From an uncultured Muribaculaceae bacterium (GTDB taxonomy: Bacteria > Bacteroidota > Bacteroidia > Bacteroidales > Muribaculaceae): a stretch of 64,000 bases of DNA. A program made the translations under genes and the position numbers. Below are positions 1 through 7,958 of this stretch, in pieces. The stretch's first letter is position 1, and each line of letters starts with the position of its first letter. The stretch spans positions 133,051 to 197,050 of the forward strand of contig CAJTQV010000003.1 in the NCBI GenBank assembly GCA_910578385.1, written 5' to 3'. The notes under the pieces are model-generated. The model saw nothing but the letters and a program-made list of their open reading frames with translations, searched no databases and was not told the DNA's origin.

Positions 1-2322
1 GAGATGGATGCCGCAACCGGATCTCTCGATACCTATACGGTTAAACGGCTTTATTTTCCGTTCTACGGTTCTCTTTCAACTGACATACCGATGGATTTGA
101 AGGTCTATATGACCAAAACCTCGGAAACTACGCTTGGCGCAGCCATGTCGATGGAAGATTTCACACTCGTCTTCCGTGGAGATCTTATGGTAACTCCCGC
201 TGATCCCGGTGTGACCGTTGACCTCACGACTCCTTTCGTCATGAAGCAGGGTGAAGGTGTTGTGATTGCTCTTAATTGCGACCAGCCGGAATGGTCGTTG
301 ATTAAATTTGAGAATGCTGACATCAATAACCGTGTCTGGTATGCTTTCAGCGCAGATGCACCCTGTGACTTCACCGGTATGTCGAAGGGCTCAGGTTTGC
401 CCGGTCTTACAATCGGTTACTATGAAGGTGAATGGTCGGGAGAAGTTATTCCGGAGACTGTTGACCTGAAAGCCGTGTCAATCTCAGGTCCCGCCAAGGT
501 CGGTTTAGGCTATTTGGTAAGCGTCAGTGTCACTGTCGAGAATCTCGGCACGGCTGTCGCTTCGGGCTACAAGGTCAACATCCTTGATGCCGCCACAAAG
601 GCTGTTGTGGCTACAATCGAGAACGGAGATGACATCAACGCCGGACTTGTGAAGACTCTGACCACTGACCTCGAACTGAATGAGACGGGTACATATTCTT
701 ACCTTGCCGAGGTCGTATGCGAAGGTGATACCGACGATACCAACAACGTTACCGCCGACACTTATACCGTCGAGGTGGTCGACAAGGGCTTCTTGCCCGA
801 CCCGATGAGCATGAATGTGCCTTCTACTGCCGGAACCGTAGACTTTTCCTGGTTCGACCCGAATGTGAATTGCAGCGGTTCGCAGTCTATCTATCCCGCT
901 ACATATTTCGGTGACCTGACCTGTGATGTCCAGCTCCAGAAAGTAGGATTCAATATTCTCGCCCAGGGCTATCCATACGCTGAAAGACCGGTCAAGATCT
1001 ATATGGCTTCCACTGACCGCACTTCCGGTTATTCATCGGAGGTTTCCGGTTACCCCGGCGATCTCAGCGAGCTTATTCCGGAAGAGGATTTCACTCTCGT
1101 ATATGACGGTTATTTCAGTGCGCCTGCCGGTGCATCAGGTACCGATACTTTCGTTGATCTCGAACTCGACGCACCGTTTGTTCTTGAGAAGGGTAAAGGT
1201 CTGGCCATAAATGTAATCTGTAATTCCGAGGATGGAAATCCGATGGTTTTCTTCAGGTGTGCCAAAGACCCTGACGCGTATTGGCAGACTTATTTCACAA
1301 GCTCAGTGCATTATGAGGACTTCTATGAGGCTGTCGCCGCTACCGGTACAAAGACAAGACCCAACACCAATCTTGTTCAGCTCGCGCTTACATATGCGCT
1401 GGTTCCTGCCGAGGCTGCCGTTGACCTCGCTGTCGAGAGCCTGACTGTTCCCGAGGCCGTTACTCTCAATGAGGCGGCTACCTTCAAGGTGGCTGTCAAG
1501 AATGTCGGCACCGTCGAGGTGGAGGGCATGACTGTCGAACTTCTCGATATGTCGGGCGACGAGCCGGTTGTGCTTGTATCCAACGAGGTGCAGCGCATGC
1601 TTGCTGCCGAAGGTTCCACCAATGTCAATGTGAAGTACACGTTCACTGAGGCCGGTGAGTATATGATTGCCGCACGTGTGGTGGCTGATGATGACGTTGA
1701 TGCCGACAATGACATGTCCGAACCTGTCAAGGTCGTTATCGAGGGCAGCGGTGACAAGTATGCCATTGACCTTGAGCTGGTAGGCGTTGAGGTTCCCGAA
1801 AGTGTGGGACTTGGCGACACCGTGACGTTCCCCGTGACCGTGCTCAACAATGGTACAGAGTCGATTCCCGATCTGACTGTATATATGTTCGAAGGCGATG
1901 CCGAGAGCGTGACTCAGGTAGGTTTCGGCTTCTCGATGAGTGCTCTTGCTCCGGGTGAAGAGAGGGTTGTCAACGTTAAGGTTGCGATGCCCGATACAGA
2001 GTGTGACTATATGCTGACTGTAAGAGCACAGGCTCAGGGTGACGAGAATCCTGACAACAATATCGAGACATTCACGGTGAAAGTATCTGACGATACAGCT
2101 GTAGACTCTGTCGCAGGCGACGCAGCGTTCAGCTTTGCCGACGGCATGCTTCTGATCGGTGAGGGTGTGACCGGTGTGTCGGTTGCCGATATGTCAGGCC
2201 GCGTGATTCTCTCGCGCGATGTCAAGGCTGGCGAGTCCGTTCAGCTTAATGCAGCGTCGGGTGTGTATGTGGTGACTCTCTACACTGCCGATGGAGTGAA
2301 GGTCTGCAAACTCAAAATGTGA
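1..2322 (+). CDS. Large secreted CARDB-domain protein, 5'-truncated by window edge
   Basis: The frame is open from base 1 and no signal peptide is visible, so the true start lies upstream; 773 residues are present. Three CARDB/Ig-like beta-sandwich domains are seen at about residues 154-256, 473-580 and 588-695, each starting with V/I-D-L and carrying V-x-N-x-G-T. Two copies of another beta-rich module precede them (about 1-130 and 285-415); they share MEDFTLVF/EEDFTLVY and a later F-V-(M/L)-x-(Q/K)-G-(E/K)-G motif. The last ~75 residues, ending GVYVVTLYTADGVKVCKLKM, resemble a T9SS type A-like sorting domain. The protein is probably exported and surface-attached; its ligand is unknown. The next secreted protein starts 36 bp downstream, so the two may be co-transcribed. 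Confidence 0.8.
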   Translation, partial: EMDAATGSLDTYTVKRLYFPFYGSLSTDIPMDLKVYMTKTSETTLGAAMSMEDFTLVFRGDLMVTPADPGVTVDLTTPFVMKQGEGVVIALNCDQPEWSLIKFENADINNRVWYAFSADAPCDFTGMSKGSGLPGLTIGYYEGEWSGEVIPETVDLKAVSISGPAKVGLGYLVSVSVTVENLGTAVASGYKVNILDAATKAVVATIENGDDINAGLVKTLTTDLELNETGTYSYLAEVVCEGDTDDTNNVTADTYTVEVVDKGFLPDPMSMNVPSTAGTVDFSWFDPNVNCSGSQSIYPATYFGDLTCDVQLQKVGFNILAQGYPYAERPVKIYMASTDRTSGYSSEVSGYPGDLSELIPEEDFTLVYDGYFSAPAGASGTDTFVDLELDAPFVLEKGKGLAINVICNSEDGNPMVFFRCAKDPDAYWQTYFTSSVHYEDFYEAVAATGTKTRPNTNLVQLALTYALVPAEAAVDLAVESLTVPEAVTLNEAATFKVAVKNVGTVEVEGMTVELLDMSGDEPVVLVSNEVQRMLAAEGSTNVNVKYTFTEAGEYMIAARVVADDDVDADNDMSEPVKVVIEGSGDKYAIDLELVGVEVPESVGLGDTVTFPVTVLNNGTESIPDLTVYMFEGDAESVTQVGFGFSMSALAPGEERVVNVKVAMPDTECDYMLTVRAQAQGDENPDNNIETFTVKVSDDTAVDSVAGDAAFSFADGMLLIGEGVTGVSVADMSGRVILSRDVKAGESVQLNAASGVYVVTLYTADGVKVCKLKM

Positions 2323-2358
2323 TATTAATTTATCAGAACAATTATAACAATTATAACA

Positions 2359-4560
2359 ATGAATCAGAAACTAATCTTTTGCGCGATGCTTGCGGCCGGT
2401 CTTACGGTCGCAGGCAGCGCTGCTGCAAGCAATCCGCAGTTCAGCCCGCGCACAGGCTCAGGTGAGCAGGTGATGCGCGCACGTGGTCAGAAAGCTGTGT
2501 CGCCCATGAGAATCTCTGCCAAGACTCCGGCAAAGACTCCGGCTGCGAGAACCATGTGGGCTTATGGCAACGACATCGTGTATTTCGATCAGTACGGCAC
2601 TCTTGAGTGCATTCTCGAAGAGGATTTCTCCAAGCTGACCATGGGTACGGAAGAACAGCCTGACCTGAAGACAAAACTGGAGATTTCGGCTGACTCTCCC
2701 GAGTACACTTATCCTTGGTGGAACTTCAATCCGGAGTACACGCATGAACCCCATTGGGGTGTCGGCTGTGCCTATGGTGCCGGTGGAACTCTCTACTGGA
2801 AACTCGACTACCGCACGATGCAGGCGCATTTCAATACATGTCTGGTGGATCTCAGCGGTGACGACGGCATAGGTGTCCTTGAGTTCCGTGCCCGCAAGTC
2901 GGCCGATTCAACCGAGGATTATATCCATATCGAGGCCGGCGAGACCCACAATATGGGACCGTCGTGGGATGTCTGTGATGACGCGGTTGTTATTTCTAAT
3001 CTTTCTACGGAGTGGACAACCTATCGTGTGATGTTCCGTGGCTGCGGCCCGACAACACTTCTCAACGTCGTGGGTATATTCACAGCCGGACCCTATGCGG
3101 AGCCTGAGGAGAATCAGACCATGTGGTTCGACGATGTGAAGGTCTACAAGCTCACCCCCTTCGTCAACATGCCTGTGGGTCGTCCGGTATCCGACTATAA
3201 GGGTACGTCATTCGTGGCCAACTGGAATCCGGTGGAGGGTGCCGAGAAGTATATCCTTACAGTCTATACTGTGAATGCCGGTACCGGTGAGCGCGTGGTT
3301 CATGAGGAGGCTGATGTGACCGGTACATCCTACAAGGTCGAGAATACAATCTCGGGCGAGACCTACTATTATGAGGTCAAGGCTGTCAAGGGAGGCAAGG
3401 AGTCGTTCCCGAGCTATGCGCAGCGTGTGTATTGTCTGGAGGCTCCGGTCATGAAGGCCGCCGAGGTGACAGGCGACTGGACATATGTGGCTTCATGGGA
3501 CGAAGTGCAGGGCGCCGATGTCTATAACTACATGGCATATGATGAGCGTGAGGCTTCGGCCGACGGCGAGTTTGTGGTTACCGCCGAGGATTTCACAGGC
3601 GTTCTTGACGCAGACGGTTATCCGACCGGCAATACCAAGGAAGACCCCTGGGATCAGTGCTATGAAGAATACTATTGCGAGCAGCTCAAGCAGCAGGGCT
3701 GGGTAGGCAAGAACTGTTGCCCGTATGATGACTATCTTGCGTTCGACGCATTCTTCTATACAACGGGTCAGGGTGACTCAGGCTTCATTTCTCCCGAGAT
3801 GGACCTCAGCAAGGATGGCGGCAAGTTCACCGTGACCGGCGATTTCGCGGGTGACGAGGAGCAACTTGAGGATCAAGCCGGACGCCCCGTAATCGTATAT
3901 ACCCAGACTTGTGTCGCACTCTTCAACTGGAATGACGCCCGTGGTGATTACGATCAGGTAGAGCTGGTTTATCCGGAGGTTGACGTTGTGGATGACTGGC
4001 AGACCCTCTCGTTCGAATTCACCAAGGGTTCGGAGCGTTCCATCATCGGTATCTACGCTATCGGTTCTTACGCCAACCTCTATCTTGACAATCTGAAGAT
4101 AACCCAGAATTACAAGAAAGGAGACAAGCTCATGGAGCCTTTCCTCTACAAGCGTTTCTACGGTTCGAAAGAGGGTCAGGATCCGAAGAACAGGATTGAG
4201 GTCGAGGTGCCCGGACACGCAACAGGTTACAATGTATATCACAAGGTGAGCGCGTTCTCACGCCAGGCTGACAAATATGGCCAGTCTTATGATGACCGCG
4301 AGAGTGAATATTCGGAGCTGATGTTTGTCACCCGCACCATCAGCGGTGTCGATAATGTGGTTGAGGTAGGCGAGGCCACCGTCTCGCTCGCAGGCAGCAC
4401 ACTGACCGTGGTTAACCCCAACGGCGAGAAGGTACGCGTGTTCGGACTCAACGGCATGTTGCTCAATGAGTCGTCCGAGGCCGTGGTTACAACAGAACTT
4501 CAGGACGCAGGTGTTTACGTTGCCAAGGTCGGCAACAAGGCCGTCAAAGTTGTGAAATAA
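2359..4560 (+). CDS. Secreted multidomain protein with FN3-like domains and T9SS-like tail
   Basis: 733 residues. The N-terminus MNQKLIFCAMLAAGLTVAGS is a clear signal peptide. Residues ~90-260 form a jelly-roll-like region (GTLYWKLDYRT, MWFDDVKVYKL) of the kind found in choice-of-anchor or carbohydrate-binding modules. An FN3-like domain follows at ~270-355 (FVANWNPVEGAEKYILTVYT ... YYYEVKAVKGG). A second half repeats the plan (YVASWDEVQGADVYNYMAY, then a jelly-roll ending LYLDNLKI). The C-terminus (VRVFGLNGMLL ... GVYVAKVGNKAVKVVK) looks like a T9SS sorting tail. No catalytic motif was recognised; a surface adhesin or glycan-binding role is inferred. It sits 36 bp after the CARDB protein and ends before a strong hairpin terminator. 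Confidence 0.8.
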   Translation: MNQKLIFCAMLAAGLTVAGSAAASNPQFSPRTGSGEQVMRARGQKAVSPMRISAKTPAKTPAARTMWAYGNDIVYFDQYGTLECILEEDFSKLTMGTEEQPDLKTKLEISADSPEYTYPWWNFNPEYTHEPHWGVGCAYGAGGTLYWKLDYRTMQAHFNTCLVDLSGDDGIGVLEFRARKSADSTEDYIHIEAGETHNMGPSWDVCDDAVVISNLSTEWTTYRVMFRGCGPTTLLNVVGIFTAGPYAEPEENQTMWFDDVKVYKLTPFVNMPVGRPVSDYKGTSFVANWNPVEGAEKYILTVYTVNAGTGERVVHEEADVTGTSYKVENTISGETYYYEVKAVKGGKESFPSYAQRVYCLEAPVMKAAEVTGDWTYVASWDEVQGADVYNYMAYDEREASADGEFVVTAEDFTGVLDADGYPTGNTKEDPWDQCYEEYYCEQLKQQGWVGKNCCPYDDYLAFDAFFYTTGQGDSGFISPEMDLSKDGGKFTVTGDFAGDEEQLEDQAGRPVIVYTQTCVALFNWNDARGDYDQVELVYPEVDVVDDWQTLSFEFTKGSERSIIGIYAIGSYANLYLDNLKITQNYKKGDKLMEPFLYKRFYGSKEGQDPKNRIEVEVPGHATGYNVYHKVSAFSRQADKYGQSYDDRESEYSELMFVTRTISGVDNVVEVGEATVSLAGSTLTVVNPNGEKVRVFGLNGMLLNESSEAVVTTELQDAGVYVAKVGNKAVKVVK

Positions 4561-4606
4561 TGTTAAATGGTTAGTATATGACCGACGGCACACCAGTGTC
4601 TGACAC

Positions 4607-4643
4607 GAAGCCCGGAGCTCCCCAGCCCCGGGCTTCTTATTCA
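4607..4643 (+). terminator. Rho-independent-type terminator after the secreted pair
   Basis: A perfect 9-bp stem, GAAGCCCGG (4607-4615) with CCGGGCTTC (4628-4636), has a 12-nt loop and is followed by TTATTC. It lies 47 bp after the stop codon of the upstream gene. Confidence 0.7.
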
Positions 4644-4651
4644 CCCCTCCT

Positions 4652-4691
4652 CCTGATTAATCTTGATTATTCCCGATTAATCCCGATTAGT
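4652..4691. repeat. Four tandem decamers, consensus CCYGATTAAT
   Basis: Four head-to-tail 10-bp units are visible: CCTGATTAAT, CTTGATTATT, CCCGATTAAT and CCCGATTAGT. They end six bases before a long perfect palindrome. A related 9-bp array (CCTATTAGA) precedes another palindrome at 63671. Confidence 0.8.
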
Positions 4692-4697
4692 CTCAAT

Positions 4698-4729
4698 GGT
4701 CCCGGGGCAGCTGCAGCTGCCCCGGGACC
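4698..4729. repeat. 32-bp perfect palindrome
   Basis: GGTCCCGGGGCAGCTG (4698-4713) is followed at once by its exact reverse complement (4714-4729). With no loop it could form a cruciform, or a very stable RNA hairpin from either strand. The A-rich flank (AAATAAAAAGG) follows on the plus side. It lies between two other terminator hairpins, so a role beyond termination is possible. Confidence 0.8.
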
Positions 4730-4731
4730 AA

Positions 4732-4760
4732 ATAAAAAGGCATCGCGATTGCGATGCCTT
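4732..4760 (-). terminator. Terminator of the tRNA-His transcript
   Basis: On the minus strand, AAGGCATCGC and GCGATGCCTT form a 10-bp stem with a 4-nt loop followed by a T-rich stretch (TTTTTATT when read with the stem end). It begins 10 bases past the 3' end of the tRNA. Confidence 0.75.
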
Positions 4761-4769
4761 CGTTATCAG

Positions 4770-4844
<75 letters not shown>

Positions 4845-4876
4845 ATGTCGCTCTTCGTCTCTCCCGAAAAGCGATG

Positions 4877-4908
4877 CAAAGTTACGGCTTTTTTTTGAAT
4901 CTTGCAAA
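4877..4908 (-). promoter_or_regulatory. Bacteroidota-type promoter of tRNA-His
   Basis: On the minus strand, TTTG (4908-4905) is followed after 20 bp by TAACTTTG (4884-4877), an exact match to the TTTG-N19-20-TAnnTTTG promoter known from Bacteroidota. Transcription would start near 4870, about 26 nt before the mature tRNA. Confidence 0.8.
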
Positions 4909-4919
4909 TTTTTTGCCGA

Positions 4920-6017
4920 TTATTTCATCAATTCATCCAAAATTTCGAAGAAAGCCGGGTTCTCACCGGTGGTGATGTTCACGATTTTTCCTTCGGGATT
5001 GATGATTGCCTTGGTCGGAAATCCCTCTACTGCATAGTCTTCGAGCAACTTGCCGCCACCTTTCTCGGGGTTGTAGAGGTTCACCCAGGGAAGCTCATAT
5101 TTCTTGAGCGCTTTTTCCCATGCCTCGCGGCTGTCGTTGCAGGCCACGCCCACGATTTCCAGCTTTGGCTGATATTTGGCATATGCCTCCTTGAGCTTCG
5201 GGAAACCCTTGATGCACCAGGGACACCAGCTGCCCCAGAAGTCGATGATGACCCATTTGCCACGGAAGTCCTGAAGGCTTACGGCTTTCCCTTCGAGGTT
5301 GTCGAATGTGAAGGCCGGTGCCTCGACATTGCCGCTCTGAAGCTCGACCTTGCGACGCTCGGCTGCTATCACGCGCTCGGCATACTCTTTCTGCGGTTCG
5401 AGGAAGAGCGCGATCGGACTCGCCTTCGCGGCCGGTGTCATGGCGTTGTAGTAGTCGAGAAATTTCTGGCCTTCGAGGTGCATGATTGCATAGGGCACCG
5501 CCTCGGCATCAGGATTGGCGGCTACGTAGTCGGTGAAGAGCTTGTCGTAGTCGTTGCTGATTTTCTCGACAACTGCAGGGTCGGGAGAACCTGCCGCACT
5601 CAGCTCGCGGTATTGCTGGAGGAGTTTCGATGACTCCATGTCGAGCGACGATATGTCTTCCATCAGTTTGCTGCCGGTCACGCTGTAGGCGAGGGGTGAT
5701 ATGCCGTCGATGTTGACTGTCATGTTGTCGCCGGGCTTGGAGTATATCACGATATACTCGCGCTCTCCGGTCGGGATGACATACTGGGCGGCACCTTCGT
5801 TCATGGCGGGCAGTGTGAACTTGCCGTCTATGACAGTGGCCTTGGCCTTGTTTGCCTCCGGGCGGTCGGCACGCGGCTTGACCATATCGGAGAGGTAGCC
5901 GTATTCGATGTCAAACTCTTTCGTGGTCACGGCGGGATTCACGTTGACCGTGATGTCGGCCATGGCCGGAACGGCAACGGCTATCGTGGCCAGTGCCGAT
6001 GTGATTATTCTATTCAT
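4920..6017 (-). CDS. TlpA-like thiol:disulfide oxidoreductase with DUF4369-like N-terminus
   Basis: 365 residues. A signal peptide (MNRIITSALATIAVAVPAMA) is followed by a beta-rich N-terminal half resembling DUF4369, a helical middle, and a C-terminal thioredoxin fold from about residue 230. The redox motif C-P-W-C is at 265-268 in WGSWCPWC, and the cis-proline loop reads EGFPTKAIINPEGKIV. This is the usual architecture of Bacteroidales periplasmic or envelope thioredoxins (TlpA/ResA family), which reduce disulfides in exported proteins. The start overlaps the stop of the radical SAM gene by 8 bp, so it is the last gene of the rho-aroC-radical SAM operon. Confidence 0.88.
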   Translation of the reverse strand: MNRIITSALATIAVAVPAMADITVNVNPAVTTKEFDIEYGYLSDMVKPRADRPEANKAKATVIDGKFTLPAMNEGAAQYVIPTGEREYIVIYSKPGDNMTVNIDGISPLAYSVTGSKLMEDISSLDMESSKLLQQYRELSAAGSPDPAVVEKISNDYDKLFTDYVAANPDAEAVPYAIMHLEGQKFLDYYNAMTPAAKASPIALFLEPQKEYAERVIAAERRKVELQSGNVEAPAFTFDNLEGKAVSLQDFRGKWVIIDFWGSWCPWCIKGFPKLKEAYAKYQPKLEIVGVACNDSREAWEKALKKYELPWVNLYNPEKGGGKLLEDYAVEGFPTKAIINPEGKIVNITTGENPAFFEILDELMK

Positions 6018-6909
6018 GTTCTTTCAGTTTGTTTATCAAAAGGTTGGTAAATTCATAATTTTTCAGTCCCCATTTCGGAGCGACAACAAGTGCGGGCGGT
6101 GCCGAGGCGAGAAAACGCTCTATGGCAATGTGTCGCGGAACGGTCTTGACTATCCGTCGGCATAGCTCCAGATAGCGCTCCGGGTCGTATGGGGTGATGT
6201 TCACGCTCTTTTCCACCCACATGTGGTGGAGCGGTGTGTCGCGCAGCACCTGCAGGTGATGCAGTTTGATCGACTCCACAGGCAGTGAGCAGATCTCGCT
6301 CACGGTCTGCATGACGCGTTCCTCATCCTCGCCGGGGAGTCCGGCTATCAAATGCACGCCGACATGCAGCCCGGCAGCAGCTAATGTGCGTATTGCCTCG
6401 CGGCTCCTGTCGGAATCATGCCCACGGTTTATCAGTCTCAGCGTCTCGTCGCAGAGTGTCTCCACACCAAGTTCAACAAAGACAGGACGTTCTTGGTTGA
6501 GCCGCGACAGCATCTCAACCACTTCTGGCGGTATGCAGTCGGGGCGGGTGCCGATTATCAATCCGACAACGCCTTTGGTGCTCAGTGCCTCCCGGTAGAT
6601 ACGTTCCAGCTCTGCGGCATCCATCCGGTAGGTGTTGGTGTACGACTGGAAATATGCAAGATATTGCATGGCGGGATATTTCCGTGCGAAGAAACGTTTC
6701 CCGGCCTCCAGTTGCTCACTGACTCCTTTCACGTCGAAGCAATAGGAGGGAGTGAAGGAGGTGTTGTTGCAGTATATGCAGCCGCCATGCCCGATGGTGC
6801 CGTCACGGTTGGGGCATCCCGCTCCGATGTTGACCGAGATTTTCTGTACCTTCACGCCCGGAAAGAAGCGTTGCAGGTATTCGGCATAGTCGGTGTACCA
6901 TTGATTCAT
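6010..6909 (-). CDS. TIGR01212-family radical SAM protein (YhcC-like)
   Basis: 299 residues. The cluster-binding cysteines C32, C44 and C47 lie in GCPNRDGTIGHGGCIYC, the CX11CX2C arrangement typical of this family rather than the plain CX3CX2C form. The motifs GLIIGTRPDC and VELGVET follow, then HLIAGLPGE and KLHHLQVL, all typical of the Elp3-like radical SAM barrel. The family is common, and its reaction is not well established. The start overlaps the aroC stop by 4 bp, indicating translational coupling. Confidence 0.9.
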   Translation of the reverse strand: MNQWYTDYAEYLQRFFPGVKVQKISVNIGAGCPNRDGTIGHGGCIYCNNTSFTPSYCFDVKGVSEQLEAGKRFFARKYPAMQYLAYFQSYTNTYRMDAAELERIYREALSTKGVVGLIIGTRPDCIPPEVVEMLSRLNQERPVFVELGVETLCDETLRLINRGHDSDRSREAIRTLAAAGLHVGVHLIAGLPGEDEERVMQTVSEICSLPVESIKLHHLQVLRDTPLHHMWVEKSVNITPYDPERYLELCRRIVKTVPRHIAIERFLASAPPALVVAPKWGLKNYEFTNLLINKLKEHE

Positions 6910-7907
6910 AGCCCGGTGCAGCTTTGGCGGATAAGGTCGCCGATCACAAGCGCGGCCATCGACTCCACGATCGGAACGGCGCGTATTGCCACGCAGGGGT
7001 CATGACGTCCGGCAGGTTCGAGAATCACAGAGTTGCCGTCGGTATCAATAGTCTCAAGCGGGCGCATTATTGTCGGTGTCGGCTTGAAATAGACGGCAAA
7101 TTCCACCGGCATTCCGTTGGAAATGCCCCCTTGTATTCCTCCCGAATGGTTGGAGCGGCATGTGGGGGTGGCCTTCTCTGTATTTCCCTCGCATCCGGCC
7201 ACAGGACAGAATATGTCAACGCTTTCCGAGCCCTTCATCGAGGCACTTCTGAAACCATCGCCATATTCGAAGCCTTTTGCGGCGTTGATGCCCATCATGG
7301 CTGCGGCGAGGCGGCTGTGCAGCTTGTCGAACACGGGTTCACCTATGCCGGCCGGAATTCCGGTTACACGGCATCTGACTATTCCTCCCGTCGAGTCACC
7401 CTGCCGGGCTGTCGCAGCCACGTCGTTTGTGGCTATGAATTCCGCTTCGATCTCAATGCCATAGCGTTGCGAAAGCCATTGACGCACTATCGAGCCGGCC
7501 ACGGTCCACGAGACTGTCTCGCGTGCGCTCGCGCGGCCTCCGCCACGGAAATCATGTATGCCATACTTGGTGTGATAGGTATAGTCGGCATGGTTCGGGC
7601 GGAATTTGCCGCTGTATCCGTCGTAGTCCTTGCTGCGTGCGTCGCGGTTGCGCACCACGAAACCTATCGGCGATCCGAGTGTGATGCCGTCGGGAGTGAG
7701 TCCTGACAGAATCTCCGGTTCGTCGCTCTCTCGGCGTTGCGATATGTCGGGGCGGCTCCCCGGACGGCGGCGGTCGAGGTGACGGCGCACTTCGCCGAGG
7801 TCGATATGCACCAAGGGAGGCATACCGTCGAGTATGCCTCCCATGGCCGGACCATGGCTCTCACCGAAGGTGGTGAGCCGCAGTAATGTTCCGAATGTAT
7901 TGCCCAT
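6906..7907 (-). CDS. aroC: Chorismate synthase
   Basis: 333 residues. Converts 5-enolpyruvylshikimate-3-phosphate to chorismate, the last shared step of aromatic amino acid synthesis, using reduced FMN. Family signatures are clear: TTFGESHGPAMGG near the N-terminus, RRRPGSRPDISQRRESDEPE, GGGRASARET in the middle and AGRHDPCVAIRAVP near the end. It is slightly shorter than the usual ~350-360 residues, apparently through shorter loops, and all signature motifs are kept. It begins 51 bp after rho and overlaps the radical SAM gene by 4 bp. Confidence 0.96.
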   Translation of the reverse strand: MGNTFGTLLRLTTFGESHGPAMGGILDGMPPLVHIDLGEVRRHLDRRRPGSRPDISQRRESDEPEILSGLTPDGITLGSPIGFVVRNRDARSKDYDGYSGKFRPNHADYTYHTKYGIHDFRGGGRASARETVSWTVAGSIVRQWLSQRYGIEIEAEFIATNDVAATARQGDSTGGIVRCRVTGIPAGIGEPVFDKLHSRLAAAMMGINAAKGFEYGDGFRSASMKGSESVDIFCPVAGCEGNTEKATPTCRSNHSGGIQGGISNGMPVEFAVYFKPTPTIMRPLETIDTDGNSVILEPAGRHDPCVAIRAVPIVESMAALVIGDLIRQSCTGL

Positions 7908-7958
7908 TGCGGTGCTTTTTGTTCCGGGCCGGAAAGGACCCGTGTGAACGTGGTTGGA

